Assembly: GCA_950295325.1 (NCBI GenBank)
Contig: OX485804.1
Coordinates: 27,156,001-27,220,000, forward strand
Source of the DNA: Polytrichum commune
Taxonomy: Eukaryota; Streptophyta; Polytrichopsida; Polytrichales; Polytrichaceae
Direction of reading: 5' to 3'
DNA: 64,000 nucleotides
The notes beneath the pieces are model-generated. The model did no database searches, was not told the DNA's origin, and saw only the letters and a list, made by a program, of their open reading frames with translations. How positions within the stretch are numbered: the first letter of the stretch is position 1; each line of letters starts with the position of its first letter. This document shows positions 34,234 through 47,974 of this stretch, piece after piece. Both the position numbers and the translations under genes were made by a program.

Positions 34234-37200
34234 ATGTTCAGCCTGAAGGTTCACGCACTAGAGCATCCCTCGGAGGAAACCCTAGATGCAATGCTCAACT
34301 CCAAATTGGCGCTTGAAAATGCCCCCGCTACTGCTGCTCCGACAACTGCAAGTGTAGTTGAATCTGCAACGGAAGATGGAGGAACGAAGGGTGAAGACGA
34401 CGACGAAGGAGATGGAGATGGAGATGGATCGATAGAGAAACCAGATGATGGTACCAGAACGATTGCATTTTCGTCTGGCAATCCACGAGTTGAAGCCACT
34501 CGGGGGGTTATGCACTTATACCGCGACACTGCTTCCGAGCCTGGCTCTTTGGAGAAATTACCGGTACACAAAATTTCATCTTCAGCCATTTGAAGTTCTG
34601 GTTCTGATCTTCACATTTTTCTTCTACATGCGTGTGAGAAATTTGAAGTAAACGCAAAATCATCTTTATTAGGTAAGCCGCCCTTAAATGGACACTTTCA
34701 GCTCTGCACCTGCTTCTCGAAGGATATGAAACACATAATTAGTATGAGATGATTAATTAATCCAAATCATTCTCAGAGCTCATATGAATATCTTGCTCAT
34801 TGTCAAAGTGACGATCCTCTTTCTCAATAAATGGTCAAATAGGTCCCCTCAATTCCATTGACTATTGAGTTTAGAATGGTTGACAATTATGAGCAAGCAG
34901 TGCACTCTCTATCAATCACATGTCTTTTGGGTGTCCGTTCTTATATCCACACCCAACCACACACCACTCAATTATGGGTGTTTGTTCAAGATAAGAGGCC
35001 GAATTATGCCCATTACCATAATCCCAAACTGCGTCTTATATCTGGAGTTCACGTATGTGGGGCTCAAATGAAGGTCCATACATCCCAAAATGTAAAAGGA
35101 AAGCAAGCCTCATGCTCACATCATGGGGCTGACGGAGTTGCTGATGATCAGCAGCAATTCGTATGATAAGCTTGCCAGGACAGTGACTTTGCATAAGTAG
35201 TTCCACTCATATTAATACTCCATAGATGTAAACACAAGTTACAGCAAAGATGGTGATATATGTTCAATCTGGATTCCTCCAACTTCCATCAAGTGATGGC
35301 AAAGTAGGGTGCGTGTGGACTTATGTCATGTTATAGATACCATGCAGTATGATACAAGAGGGCTGATCTAACAAATTTGGTGCATATTATAAAAATTGCA
35401 ATGTACTAAACTTGTTTTTCCTACTACTTGCAGGCAGGCCGGAGTGAACGGTTGTGCGTGTTAGCAGTCCCCAATCATATGACTGGTGCTGATTTTTGTC
35501 AGTTCACAGGGGCTTTCATTCAGAACATCAAGGAAATGCGCTTTGTGAGGTACCCAGTTCTACACCTGTGTTGTGAGATTATAGACACTCTGGAGGGCAA
35601 TAACTCAAGAGTCAGCATTACATTTAGTAAACATTGTACAAAGACCCAGCCCAAGTTCCTGCTTTTCACTCACTTCAACATTATTGACATGCCGAATAGA
35701 TGCATCTCTTTACTCTTTGAACAACTACAATTGCAGGCCTTTGAAGGGTAGTACCTTGGGCTGTCACCTTCAAACTCATCTGGTCAAGTGATCATTTATG
35801 AACTGCAATTCAAACAGTATACTTGAGGCCTATAAGCTGCCCTCGTTTGAAGTCAGTGTTTGCAACACTTAATTGTAGAAATCTCAGTCATAGACATATC
35901 TGTTGAATTAAGTGGTCATATTCTCCAACCATCTCTCTAACATTTTGACGTGACCTTCAGGAACGATGGCCAAACAGAGAGATATAGTGTGCTCATGACA
36001 TTTGATTCACAACAGTTAGCTGATGACTTTTATCTACATTACAACTTGAAGCCTTTTTCTTCATTGGAGGTAAGTAATTTTGCGGTTTTCTAGAAACTTT
36101 TATTTGAACTGTACAAACCAACATGGGAGACAGAAATGGTTACTATGGTGTTCTTAAGCCTGCTTTTATCCACTGGGAGGTGAGATCGATTTGCTAATTG
36201 CGGGCGGATATTTTGTTACAGTACTTTAGGTTGGAACCCTAGTCTTAGAATCCTCTTTGTAGTTGAATTATTTTAAGAAATTTTTATTCAACTCAAACTT
36301 GTAATACTTTATCCATCACTGACAGTGGTATGTTTTGGATCCACCTTTCTTCCTTCTATAGTATCATTGTGGAACAAAAGATGTGACTTGCTTTGGCTTT
36401 TAGTAGCTAGACTGATGACTAGCTGTAAAATTGCTAGTCTCAACTTTATTCCTCAGGGCTTCATATATTGGATTATTTGGGAATAATGTTGCTCAGGAGT
36501 TTCAGTATTTCATGCTTATTGTGCTTGTAGGCCGAGGTGTGCCATGTGTTGTATACTGCGGATGTTCAATTCACCGAGTCTGCTGAGCAAGCATCAACTC
36601 CGCCTTCAGGACTCACAGAACTTCCAACTTGTCCTGTTTGCTTAGGTAAGTTGCAACTTAATTTCCTTTCTTGGGGTTCATGTTCTCACAAGTTTATCAA
36701 AGAGTAGAGCAGGAAATGTCAAAGAGAACACTCAAAGTTGAGAGCCTACAACGCCCATGGATGAATATAAACTAGAATCAACAGCTCAACTTTTGGGATT
36801 TGATGATCACCGTTGTGATCGTATATAATTTACTGCTGTTTGGTCCAGCAACACAGAGCCTACTATTTGGTATAAAGAGAACTAGCATGTGAAGAACCTT
36901 GACTCTAACCATCTGTGTTTTTCATATTCTCTAACTTGTGTTGGTTGAGTGTCCATCTGCAGAGAGACTTGATCAGCACATAAGTGGGATTTTGACAACA
37001 GTGTGCAATCATTCTTTCCATAGCACGTGCATCTCCAAGTGGACAGACTCGTCATGTCCGGTACATGCTCCCACCTCTCTGCTCAAAGTTTGCAAATTGA
37101 CAAGCCTGTATACATTCACATGCACCTGTAAATACATTACCTTGTTTGACAAAGATGTGTATATGGATTGTCTTATAGGTGTGCAGATACTGCCAGCAGC

Positions 37201-40064
37201 AGTCAGAAAAATCAACATGCTCTGTCTGTGGCACTTCAGAGAACCTTTGGATATGTGTCATTTGTGGGTTTGTGGGTTGTGGGAGGTGAGGCTCATGTTC
37301 TCTAGCACTTTCTTTTCTGCAAGTGGTCCTTGGGGGGTTTTTTTTTTATCTGCTCCTTTTTATTGTGCTATATTTATATCGTTCTACTTCCTTGTCTGGT
37401 TTTTGATTTCATAGATTCGAGGTGAAAACTCACTCTCTTGCTTGTAGATTCTTAGATGCACTTGACCTCTTTTTCTGACTAGGAAATGGTGAGGAAGAAC
37501 CTTCTCTAATGCAGTAATCTGGTTTATCCATGTGAATATAGGTACAAGGAGAGGCATGCTTGGATGCACTGGCAGGAAAGCCAGCACTGCTACTCCTTAG
37601 ACCTTGAGACTCAACGGGTATGGGACTATGTTGGTGATGGTTATGTTCATCGCCTCATTCAATCCAAGACCGATGGAAAGCTAGTGGAATTGCCTGCTCC
37701 ATGTCGGGATGGTGGTGATGATTGCTGCAATTGTGGTGCTCACAGCCAAGGAGTAGAGTCAGCTATCTACAACAGTAAATTAGATGCTGTAAGTTCCTTC
37801 ACAGCCTTTGGCTTCTTTGACCCATTTGATAATTTACTTATGCCTGATCTATTTCTGGAACAGTTAGAAGATATGCTAGCTATGCTCAACTGTTGAAAAT
37901 TGGTCTGTGTTTGTGCTGGCAACTATAAGTATCCTCATGTCAACTGACCTGGTTGCTCTCATGTCTATCATCACCACAATTTTGTGCATAATGCAGGCTC
38001 TTAGTCACATCCTCCAAACCCTACTGAAGATTTCGATAGGTATCACTTGTTTATTTAGGAAGTTTATTTCACAGTTCGGGTTTAGCCAGTTGCATCTAAT
38101 ACCCTCACACCAAGATGTTGAGGACCAAAGTGTTTTGTTTGGAGACTGATGAACAAACTGCTGTGTTAATTGTGACTGGATCAGATTGATGCAGAGTATG
38201 ACCATCTACTTACAACACTGTTGGATAGTCAACGTCAGGTTACACCCCTGCCATACATTTTCTAGCCTGATTTTTTATTTGTTAGATAGGCTCAGTATCT
38301 TCCTACAGTTACAGATCTGGTGGTACCTTTTTTGACTTGTTTCGTTTAAGTCCAATGTATTGATTTTTCATTGGCAACAAGCTAACACTTGCCTGTTGTG
38401 CTGCACTCTTTACCACCATGTTGGACATCTACTCCTTTTATGGGTAGTTAGTAGTGCAGGACATTAAATGCCCATTTTCTAGCTCTTCAACTGGCTAGGA
38501 GCAGTTGCTTCAGGGTGTCTTTCCAAACTTTGCTGATAGTATTTCCTCTAATAAGTTCCCTTATTGGTCTTTGAGACAGTATTATGAAGGAAGACTTACA
38601 GAGTTGGAGGAGGAAAGGGAATTGACTGTCCAGCAGGCTGTTGAGGCTGCAGTGAGCCTCAAGCTTAGAAAGCTACAGACACGATTTGAAAAGGGGGAGC
38701 GTGAAAGCCGTGATCTACAGGAGGTACAGTTACATTTGCTATTGGATTTTCTGATGAATACAGGGTCATCTTCCATTAAGCAAGTCACTATGTCTGTCCT
38801 GGTAGTTTATGTTCTCTTTACTTCTTGGGTTACGTTTGTTATATGTTGGTTGCTCACTAGTCTTCCGTGTTCCTTGGGTCACTTCACATGACATATCATG
38901 CCAAATCTCACAGAATATGAAAGAGATACTTGGCTCAGAGATCAGGAGTGAGATCACTGAGACTGATACTTTTACTCTATTCTGCTAGCTTTGCTTCAAG
39001 TGTTTCTTCACCTTTGTGGCCATTTTTCGCATTTTCATTTTCATTTAAAAGTTAAAAGCCATTGTATTGCACTGTGAAAGTCCTCTTCCTGCAGTTCATC
39101 AGTGGTATTGCTGAAAGTGGACTAGATGTCTCCTTAAAGCCTTTCAACTGGTAGTCATGTGGTTAAGAGTGCATTTGTGGTTTGCTTACACTGTCAATAT
39201 AGTGCAGGTTAATTGTGAACACATGCAATTCACATGTTATTATTCTGGTGAATATTTATATAGATGCTATGTCAACTTTGCCAGTTGAACAGGTCTCTCA
39301 TTGAAAATCAGAAGGTTTATCAGCAGCGCCTTAAAGAACTGGAGGAGAGGTACAGCTATTAGGCCTTTAACTTCATTTCTGGGGCAACAGTTTCTATCAT
39401 TACTGGCCATGTTAGTGTCTGCCATCAAGTGGTAATCAGTCTGCGTCAATCTGTCCATCTACAGCCCACATGATAGCCTCCTTATAGAATGATAGCTTGC
39501 CATTTTTTAGGATTATGCATATGATTTTCTGCAACATGGACTTACTCAAAGTGTAATGTTTCAGGGACGAGAAAGTAATCAAAGAAAAGGATGAAAAAAT
39601 TGCAGACCTTGAGGAACAGGTATATATTGAATCCTGTTTGAATTGTTGTAGTACATTGTTAAAAAAAAGATTCAAGAGTCTCAGAATACAGTGATGCTGT
39701 AACAGTATGACATAAAGACATACATTATGATAAGTGACCTTAGAACTAGGATGGAAGCTGAAAAATCAAAGGTCCAAAAACTGATGCCTCACACTACCTG
39801 CTATTAGACAGTGGGAAACAAGCAGTTCAAGAACCTGATAATTCAACTCCCAAGAGTTGCAAAGTACTCCCAGTTGGTAAGAAAATTCCTTTTCATTGTG
39901 TCCAGGTCAGGGACTTCATGGTTTTCATTGAAGCACAGAAGATGCTTGAGACAAGTGCTAATGGAGCTGAAATCCGGGATGGATCTGTCCTTGTGCTGCC
40001 TGCAACCCCTACACCGAGCAAGCCAAGCAGCAGGACGGTACGCTCAGGGAAAAAGAAAAAATGA
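34234..40064 (+). CDS. BRAP2-type RING/ZnF-UBP E3 ubiquitin ligase (BRIZ1/BRIZ2 family)
   Basis: Twelve exons: 34234-34563, 35434-35549, 35961-36069, 36531-36645, 36963-37060, 37179-37285, 37542-37788, 38185-38238, 38580-38723, 39285-39349, 39565-39619, 39906-40064; 532 aa, consistent phase. An acidic low-complexity stretch (about 48-68) precedes SSGNPRVEATRGVMHLY. The BRAP2 RRM-like domain (about 118-195) has CVLAVPNHMTGADFCQF. The C3H2C3 RING has C219, C222, C238, H240, H243, C246, C255, C258. The ZnF-UBP domain starts at about 270 (C270, C273, C282, C285, C290, H297, H301, H307) and binds ubiquitin. A coiled coil spans about 393-490, and the tail is basic (SGKKKK). Arabidopsis BRIZ1 and BRIZ2 form a heteromeric E3 needed for seed germination. 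Which paralogue this is cannot be told. The join 38723/39285 assumes no small exon between; a weak candidate at 38914 was not used. Confidence 0.92.
34705..34990 (+). repeat. Dispersed repeat family R, copy 4 (BRIZ-type intron 1)
   Basis: Contains CTTCTCGAAGGATATGAAAC, CAGAGCTCATATGAATATCT, TTGACTATTGAGTTTAGAAT, ATGAGCA and CATGTCTTTTGGGTGTCCGT in the family order. Confidence 0.65.
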
Positions 40065-41710
40065 GTTGTTATTTTTGTGTGCAACTTTGTATGTACAATG
40101 GAAGCCCTGTGAATACACACCCACCTAGCTGGGATCTCTTGGATCCTGTTTTTTTGATATCCATGTACTGAGAGGGCTATCAATGTGGTTTTAGTTGTGC
40201 ATCATCTTCAACAAACTTGAGGGGCAAAAACTTCACGTTGTAAACCATACAGCCAAATGTCAGATTTAGGTCCACAAACACATTTGCACTTATTTCTCAC
40301 TGATGTTTGCAATCCACCTTGTGACAAGACTGTCCATTCTACAGAGCCCTGTTATAGGTATGCAATATTTTTCGAACAATGTTGTGAGGAATGTGTAGTA
40401 TGGATGAGGCACGGTTCATAAGATGAAAGAGAAAAGGGACTTTTCATAGGTGACAATGACCAAGGTAGAAGCTCCTATAATTAACATTTTGAGCACTTAG
40501 AGACCTTTAATGTACTTGAAATAAAAGTTGCAGACTCTTTTGCAAAAATCAAAAATCAAAAGTAGCAAACCCATAACAATGCAATTGTTCTGCGTTTGAG
40601 ATCGTGCAATTTGAGGTCAATGCAAGATCATGAAATTCTAAAATTGTATGAATTTAAATATGATTAATGGAAGTCTTTTTTTCTTTTTTCTTTTTTAATT
40701 GGTTACACAGCAGGTTGTCGTGAGAGTTGACTTTTTAAAATTTCTCAACTAATCAGCCAACCTTTATCCTTACAAAAGTATCATTGGTATTTATTTTGGG
40801 AAAGGGGAAAAAGTGTGGGAATTGGGTTAGTGATGGAATTGGTGCCTCTACCTTATGGGATTTAAGCCCCCTTCCCAACTGACTTTAGCAGATCCAGCCT
40901 TTGCCTAAAAGTTTGTTTTGACAACATGGCTTCCACACCATCGTTGCTATCTAGCCCCGAGCCTAGTTGGCAAAGGACATGGCATGGTTTACGAATGGAG
41001 GTTCTAAGTCTCAAGCATTGACCCTCCCATCAGTACCTAGAGATGAGGCAAGAATATAGGACCTTCAAAAGAGTTGCCTCCAGCCCCTTGTGATTGGTTG
41101 TTTTTAGTTTTAGCTATGAGAGTGCAAGGAGCTTCATTAACAAAAACTGATGGTAAGGTAGATGGTGGTAAGGCATTTGGCCTTGTTTCAGAAAACATCC
41201 AACATGTCATTGCTTGGTACTACTTAACTAGAACCTACTTAAAAATCTTCAGAGCAAGTTCTTGTGGGTGCACCGGAATAGCTAGGGTGCCTCTGCCATA
41301 ACCAAGAGAGCAATACTCAATTTTTAGGAAAGACTTTGGTTATTTGGTAAAGCCAGGTGGGGATGGACCTTTAGTCTATATGTCTATTACTAGTATTGCA
41401 AGGACAATATTATAGATCCTATCACTATATGCTTGCTCTCTATTAATCAAGTAAATATCAATAAACATCGATATTCAAACAACAGCAGTGCTTTTTCTTT
41501 TACTTTTTTTATATCTAAGTTACATTGCAAGTAAAAAGGGCCATTATATTTCTTTCTTTCTTAAGTTTCTATTTTAATCCTGCTCACTTTATTCGTATTT
41601 AAATTTCCAAGGACTATGACATCCTTTTTCTTTTTCTTTTTCTTTCTTAAGCATTCTTATTTACCCTCCTCGCAAGAGATGATTGAGTTTTTTTGTGCTT
41701 GCACGATCCA
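40065..41710. other. Spacer between BRIZ-type and Dof-type genes
   Basis: Includes the 3' untranslated region of the upstream gene and the promoter of the next. Nothing recognisable as coding; the 75-codon frame at 41074 has no family features. Poly(T/C)-rich stretches at 40675-40700 and 41620-41650. Confidence 0.5.
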
Positions 41711-42961
41711 ATGATGGAGAACTCTATCTTTTCACCAAGTCAAGAGGAGGACGATGACCTTTTAGCCTTAGAAAACTATTTCTTCAATACATCGCAAGAT
41801 GATGGCTATGAGAAGACTCTTCAAAATCATGGACTTCAAGCAATTTCAACCCAACGAGAATATCCATATCCCACACGGAGTCCCATGAACATCCACAATG
41901 CAAGTACATTCCACGCGTTTGAAGATGGAACTTACAACCACCTCCGTCCACATTGGGATCGTGCTCAACAAAATGAGAATCGATTTGACCACATCCAAGG
42001 CTCGTTCCTAAACACTCGCCATTCAATGAATCCTCTTGGCAATCATGAACAAGCGCTACGCATAGCTCGTGACCATGTCAACATGATGGCAGTTCAGCCT
42101 GCACAAAACACCTATGTTCATCAACAAGGATTCAATTTGAATCATGACTATATGATTGGGTACAAACAACAACCACTCAAACCCAATTCTCGTCCTCGAT
42201 CAGAAGTTAATACGATTCCAAACTATCAATATAGACTTCAACAAGGGCCACAACAAATCACGTTGCCACATCATCCTACCATGCAAGGGAGTTTGGGATC
42301 ATTCACAACATCGACTTCTCCTTGTGTCAATGTGGACAAAAACCTTCGAAGTTATATGAGAAATATTTCTACTTTACAAAACGAGGGTATGTGGAGTGCA
42401 CCGCGCAATCCAACAATCGCACAACAAAGGATGATGGCGCAAGATTCCTTAGCTTTTGAGTTGCAAACCCTAGATGCAGGGACTTCCAAGCGACAAAGGA
42501 ATGTGAGTAAACCACAAGAACCAGACCACTTGGTTGGCAAAGACATCCCATGTCAACATTGTCCTTCGATTGATACCACCTTCAAGTATTTCTGCAACAA
42601 AAAGGTAACTCAACCACGGTATTTTTGTAATACATGTAAGAAATATTTCACATACAATGGAAAGAAGTACAAGAAAGTAAAGGGCATCACGGATTCAAAA
42701 GCATTCACGTATAAGCGTCCGAGCAACAACTATGGTACAAGAAAAAGGAAGATGGATTTTGAGGAGACGGAAGCTACCACGAGCGATTCAAGCATGGAAA
42801 ATGAGGACCCGGAGAGCCTATATCAATTCAAGCGCACCGGACCAAATCCATACAACTTGAGGAGGAGAGTCACGTCAATTGAAGAGCACGAGACTCGAAA
42901 TAGTGAAGGATGTGAAGACACAAGTGAAACGCCAAAGATAGAAAGGAAAACGAACCAATAG
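41711..42961 (+). CDS. Divergent Dof-type zinc-finger protein, intronless
   Basis: A 416-aa frame from ATG 41711, without introns. The long N-terminal part is acidic at first (SQEEDDDLLALENYF), then rich in Gln, Asn, His and Pro (about 60-270), like a transcription activation region. A Dof-like finger sits at about 279-330 with exact C-x2-C-x21-C-x2-C spacing (C281, C284, C306, C309) and the core VTQPRYFCNTCKKYFT, close to the Dof signature QPRYFCKxCRRYWT. The usual Trp is Phe, and the conserved Arg-Asn-Val-Pro-Val-Gly-Gly-Gly tail is missing. Two basic patches follow (TRKRKMDF, LRRRVTS), possible nuclear signals. Dof proteins bind AAAG in promoters. Changed contact residues make DNA specificity uncertain. 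The C-terminal position of the finger is unusual, since most Dof fingers are N-terminal. Confidence 0.75.
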   Translation: MMENSIFSPSQEEDDDLLALENYFFNTSQDDGYEKTLQNHGLQAISTQREYPYPTRSPMNIHNASTFHAFEDGTYNHLRPHWDRAQQNENRFDHIQGSFLNTRHSMNPLGNHEQALRIARDHVNMMAVQPAQNTYVHQQGFNLNHDYMIGYKQQPLKPNSRPRSEVNTIPNYQYRLQQGPQQITLPHHPTMQGSLGSFTTSTSPCVNVDKNLRSYMRNISTLQNEGMWSAPRNPTIAQQRMMAQDSLAFELQTLDAGTSKRQRNVSKPQEPDHLVGKDIPCQHCPSIDTTFKYFCNKKVTQPRYFCNTCKKYFTYNGKKYKKVKGITDSKAFTYKRPSNNYGTRKRKMDFEETEATTSDSSMENEDPESLYQFKRTGPNPYNLRRRVTSIEEHETRNSEGCEDTSETPKIERKTNQ

Positions 42962-43507
42962 GAGGAACAATGACAACATAATAAAACTACTTATGAGACT
43001 CTAATAGAATAGAATAGAACATCAATCATGTATGTTTTTTTAAATTTTTTTGCAAACATTTTCAAGGGGTACGTGTCCATTGTTGTAATACAATTTTTTT
43101 TCCTAGATTTGATTAACAAAAAGTGATAAGATACAAACTTCCTATGAATTATGTAAACTTCATCAACGTTTTAGAATGTTATTTGAATATTATGGTCCCA
43201 AATCCTTACTTTGTAAGGCCATGGGGAATCATTCCATACTAGCTTGTTTCTTATTCATCCATTGCTTATGTCTATGTGAAGCCAAAAATCATAAACTTTG
43301 AAGCTTATTTGACATTGTAATGATGAAGAAATCCCCAACTAGGAAGTCTAATCAACATGAATTAAGTACAGACATGTAGTGGCCACTACTATTGTAATCA
43401 GTATAAGGTCGAACTTGGTTTGTAACTAGGGGATTAGTATGTGTTATATATGTATACTTGTTCACGTGTAAACAAAAATATGATATTACGATGATGCACT
43501 ATACATG

Positions 43508-43540
43508 TAGCGAAACTACACTAAATATGATATTTAGTGT
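43508..43540. repeat. Solo terminus of MITE family M1
   Basis: AACTACACTAAATATGATAT followed by TTAGTGT is the palindromic end of the M1 family without a recognisable element body beside it. It lies 350 bp before M1 copy 2. Confidence 0.6.
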
Positions 43541-43887
43541 TACTTACTGAATAAGAGCGTCATAGTTACAGATTACATATATAGCTTTGAGAATTTTTTT
43601 CCCCCACATGCATAGTATATATAGACAAATGATATACCAAAATAGGATAGATGAGCTATATTCAAGAACGATTGCTTAAGTGAAAAATATAATAACATTA
43701 TTTAAACTTCACAAAGTGTTAGTTTCTTGTGTGCATTGCATGATGATGAGTATGATGTACGTATGCAAATTCGAAACGTTCATGATTTGGTATGCATTTC
43801 TCATGAAAAAGAATCAATTTTATATTGATTTCGATGATATCGAGGTCAAAGTGAGATTATCATGTGCAACTTAACATGCAACTTAAG

Positions 43888-44275
43888 CTTTTTTTATTTA
43901 GTGTCAAATGGTATTTTATGTCATTGTGATAACATTTTTGGTGACACTTCTTATGAATAAGTTTAAAAGAATCGTCATCCCAACTTACATTTAGTTTATC
44001 CATATGCCAATTGTTGAAACAAAGTCTGGCATATTGTGCATCTTAATATTTCTATAATGAAATATTGTCATGGCTTGATGAAGTTTGGATGAAAAATCAC
44101 CAATACATGACAATAATCAATCTATAATGAACATTGTAAATCTATAATGCCCAATGCTTTTTTGCAAGGGTTGACAAATAAATTTAGGTGTTGGTGACAT
44201 TGGATGGGCGGTTTATAATTAGTATCAAGTGATACAAATAAAATTGGTGACACTAAGTACAATATTTAGTGTAGT
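43888..44275 (+). mobile_element. MITE family M1, copy 2
   Basis: Starts with ATTTAGTGTCAAATGGTATT, continues with GGTGACACTTCTTATGAATA, and ends with TGACACTAAGTACAATATTT then AGTGTAG. The middle keeps TATTGTCATGG and TTTGGATGAAAAATCAC but is more diverged than the other two copies. The exact left limit is uncertain. Confidence 0.7.
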
Positions 44276-45584
44276 TACAACCTATCATTAACTGGTTCGT
44301 AACCAATGTTAGTTGGTTACATACGCGATACCTAGTAATGTCCTATGCGACCATAACCTAGTGTGAACAATTCACTTTGACACCTTTGACACCAATTTGG
44401 ATGGTTTATGGATTGTTTCAACTACTCATCTTGTTCATGTTTAGGTTTGTCATGTCCTACCATGTGATAATTTTGATTCAACAAAGTTCTATATTTTTGG
44501 ATCAATTCAAACACAAGAGTGCGCTCTCAATTGGTTTACAATGAAACCAATCCAGAAATGCATGCTTGAAATTTGTCACCTCCGTTGTTTAGGAACAACA
44601 TCTCCTAAAGATGTTTTCTTGAATTATTTTAAAATTATTTTTTTAGTCCCTATGTACAAATTGATATGAAAATTTGCATGACACTCAATCACAACATATC
44701 CTAAATATCTACCATTGGGATTTTTAATTGGACATGTGGTAGGGGGTTTAAATCCATGTGGAAGGTGCATAGTTGTGGCACTGCTACCTCACATTGCAAA
44801 GCTTCCCAAAAAATTCACAACGTAATGGTTTCAAGCTCAGTGAGCTGATTTGAGTAGCTATATAGTCCCTCTCTTTTGTATGGAATTAATATTTTGTCAT
44901 TTGTAGACGACTTGAGTGGAGGTTCAATAAAATAACCAACCCCAATTTAAGTTCTAAATTATTGCCCCTCAAGACCATTATTGACATTTATATTATAATC
45001 TCTTGCATAATAAAACTTCGATGCTTAAAATCTGGATTGTAAGTAGTCACCTCTAACTTGCAAACATCTATACAATCGGACTTATCAATAAAAAAAAAAA
45101 CTTTAGAGCTTTAGCAAGGTCACTAAAATTGAGGACACACTTTTTGAATAGATTTGAGGCAAATTGGGCGTGGAAAGTTAGGGGTTAATATGTAGGAATG
45201 GATTGTAGGAAGAGTTTTGGGGGAGTCAAAGATAAAAGAACCAGTCATTCTAGTATACATATTCACCATGTACATTATTTCAAATAAAATGTTGTTATTG
45301 AGATCCTCCTATTTACATTTGAAGAACTTGAACACCAATGTTTGGATACTTTATGTCATGGGTTTTGATTACTAATAATATAGACTCCATAGCAAATTTT
45401 GTTTTTTCCAACCATGATTAATATAGACACTTCATAACCACCCAACATGGGTAAGGTGAGCATGCCTAATTCAATCGCTCATCTTAAATAAACACCTTTG
45501 TCCAAGTGGTTCGTGGTTAGAGGCAGATCTAAAAACATATACAAAAATATGTAAGTTAAATAAAAAAAATTGGAGGACTGCATG

Positions 45585-45850
45585 CTCATAAGTTGCTGAC
45601 CATTCTAGACTCAATTATAGTGAACACTCTCGAGGAGGACCTATGTGATCACTTGATGAGGAAAAAATATATTCACTTCGACAATGAATATGATATTCAT
45701 AGATGTGCTTTCAATTTTACGAGAAATATGCAATCTACAAGCACAAATTGAATTTTCTAACTTTCTCCCATTAATTGTATGTTTCACATCCTATGAGAAG
45801 TGAAAGCACCTCTAAAAGTGTCCGTTTAATGTCCGCTTACGTTGTGGTAT
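45585..45850 (-). repeat. Dispersed repeat family R, copy 5
   Basis: Reverse-strand copy: CTAGACTCAATTATAGTGAA, GTGATCACTTGATGAGG, GAATATGATATTCATAGATG and CACATCCTATGAGAAGTG in the order seen at 18381-18720. Confidence 0.6.
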
Positions 45851-46150
45851 GTGGGTAATATGCAATTTGTTTTTCATGTTCTCCAGCTTCTAGTAATTAG
45901 AGTTAAACAACAAAAATAGTGACGTATTAACAACTCTACAATCATAAGCAAAAATTGGACCTCCCTTGATTCAATTATGGTTTTTGGAAGTGTGTGTTTA
46001 TCGAATCCTTCAGTATATACATAGGCCCTCCTAATTGTACTGACTATTCATTGTGGAGTAGTCCTCGAAGACGTAATCCAATATCTTACGAACGTGTGTC
46101 TTCATTATGGTGTTTGTTCTTCAAACCTCAGCTTACCACACAAAATCAAA
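45845..46150 (+). repeat. Dispersed repeat family S, copy 1
   Basis: Matches 59475-59800 in the same orientation: TTTTTCATGTTCTCCAGCTT, GGACCTCCCTTGATTCA, ATACATAGGCCCTCC, GTGGAGTAGTC and AGACGTAATCCAAT words occur in the same order with scattered changes. Confidence 0.65.
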
Positions 46151-46606
46151 TACATGCTAAACTCTGTAATATCACACTTGTGGCAACCAAAGTGCATGTG
46201 ATATTAAGGACTTATCTCGTGTTAACATCAACACATGATAAAAAAGAAAATTAGCGTAGCATGCGACATTATAAACAAAGTGAACATTGCAATTATGACA
46301 ATATGATGTGTGCAAGCGTGTGGTTTAAGTTCTTTGGTGGTTTATTTTAATGTCAGTACCCATGATATATGGGAGGGAACGTGATAACAAGGAGAGAGAT
46401 TTAAACTGAGAGTATGCGTTTTGAAGGGTTTTAGGATATAGAGAAGGAGTGACATTAAGGAGGTTGATATTAAGGAGTTTTGGAGTGTAAAGGTGTCCCA
46501 CAAAGGAAAAAAAAGTAACCGAATAACACCCGCATACCTTAGTATCCCAAGGTAAACGAAAAATTGTTGGGACAGCCGCCCTAGTCTCGTTGGCATGTTA
46601 TACGCG

Positions 46607-46617
46607 GGGCCCACGTG
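46607..46617. promoter_or_regulatory. Site II plus G-box in the RPS5 promoter
   Basis: GGGCCCACGTG joins a site II word (TGGGCCC on the minus strand) with a G-box (CACGTG, 46612-46617), about 235 bp upstream of the RPS5 ATG. Site II elements are typical of plant ribosomal-protein and growth-linked promoters, where TCP factors bind. Confidence 0.6.
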
Positions 46618-46727
46618 GAGGATCGCGCTAGCCGTCGATCTAGAGGGCAGCGTGAGGGCCGTCGATGAAACCCGCTACGAGCGGGCAGCCCGGAGGAAAA
46701 TGGAGTCTAGACTGCCCGTCCGGGCGA

Positions 46728-46736
46728 TTAGGGTTT
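46728..46736. promoter_or_regulatory. Telo-box (TTAGGGTTT) upstream of RPS5
   Basis: TTAGGGTTT is the reverse of the plant telo-box AAACCCTAA, which works with site II in ribosomal-protein promoters. It lies 110 bp before the ATG, probably at or near the transcript start. Confidence 0.65.
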
Positions 46737-46846
46737 GAGGAAGAGGGGGTGAAGACGGCTGCCATCGCACCGATCTCTCTCTTTCGCTCCTTGCCCAAGC
46801 AGCACCCGCCCTCTCTGCTCCGTAGCACGAGCTTGCGTCTCTCGCA

Positions 46847-47974
<1,128 letters not shown>

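Larger units (their letters stand above)
42962..46600. other. Intergenic, repeat-rich, no gene
   Basis: AT-rich sequence carrying an M1 MITE, a solo M1 end and copies of dispersed families. No coding frame with recognisable features. The last 250 bp before RPS5 become GC-rich. Confidence 0.5.

Noticed and set aside
38914..38950. Extra BRIZ-type exon with KEILGSEI
   Set aside because: Its only donor leaves one base over and would force a stop in the next exon. Direct joining of 38723 to 39285 keeps phase and the coiled coil.
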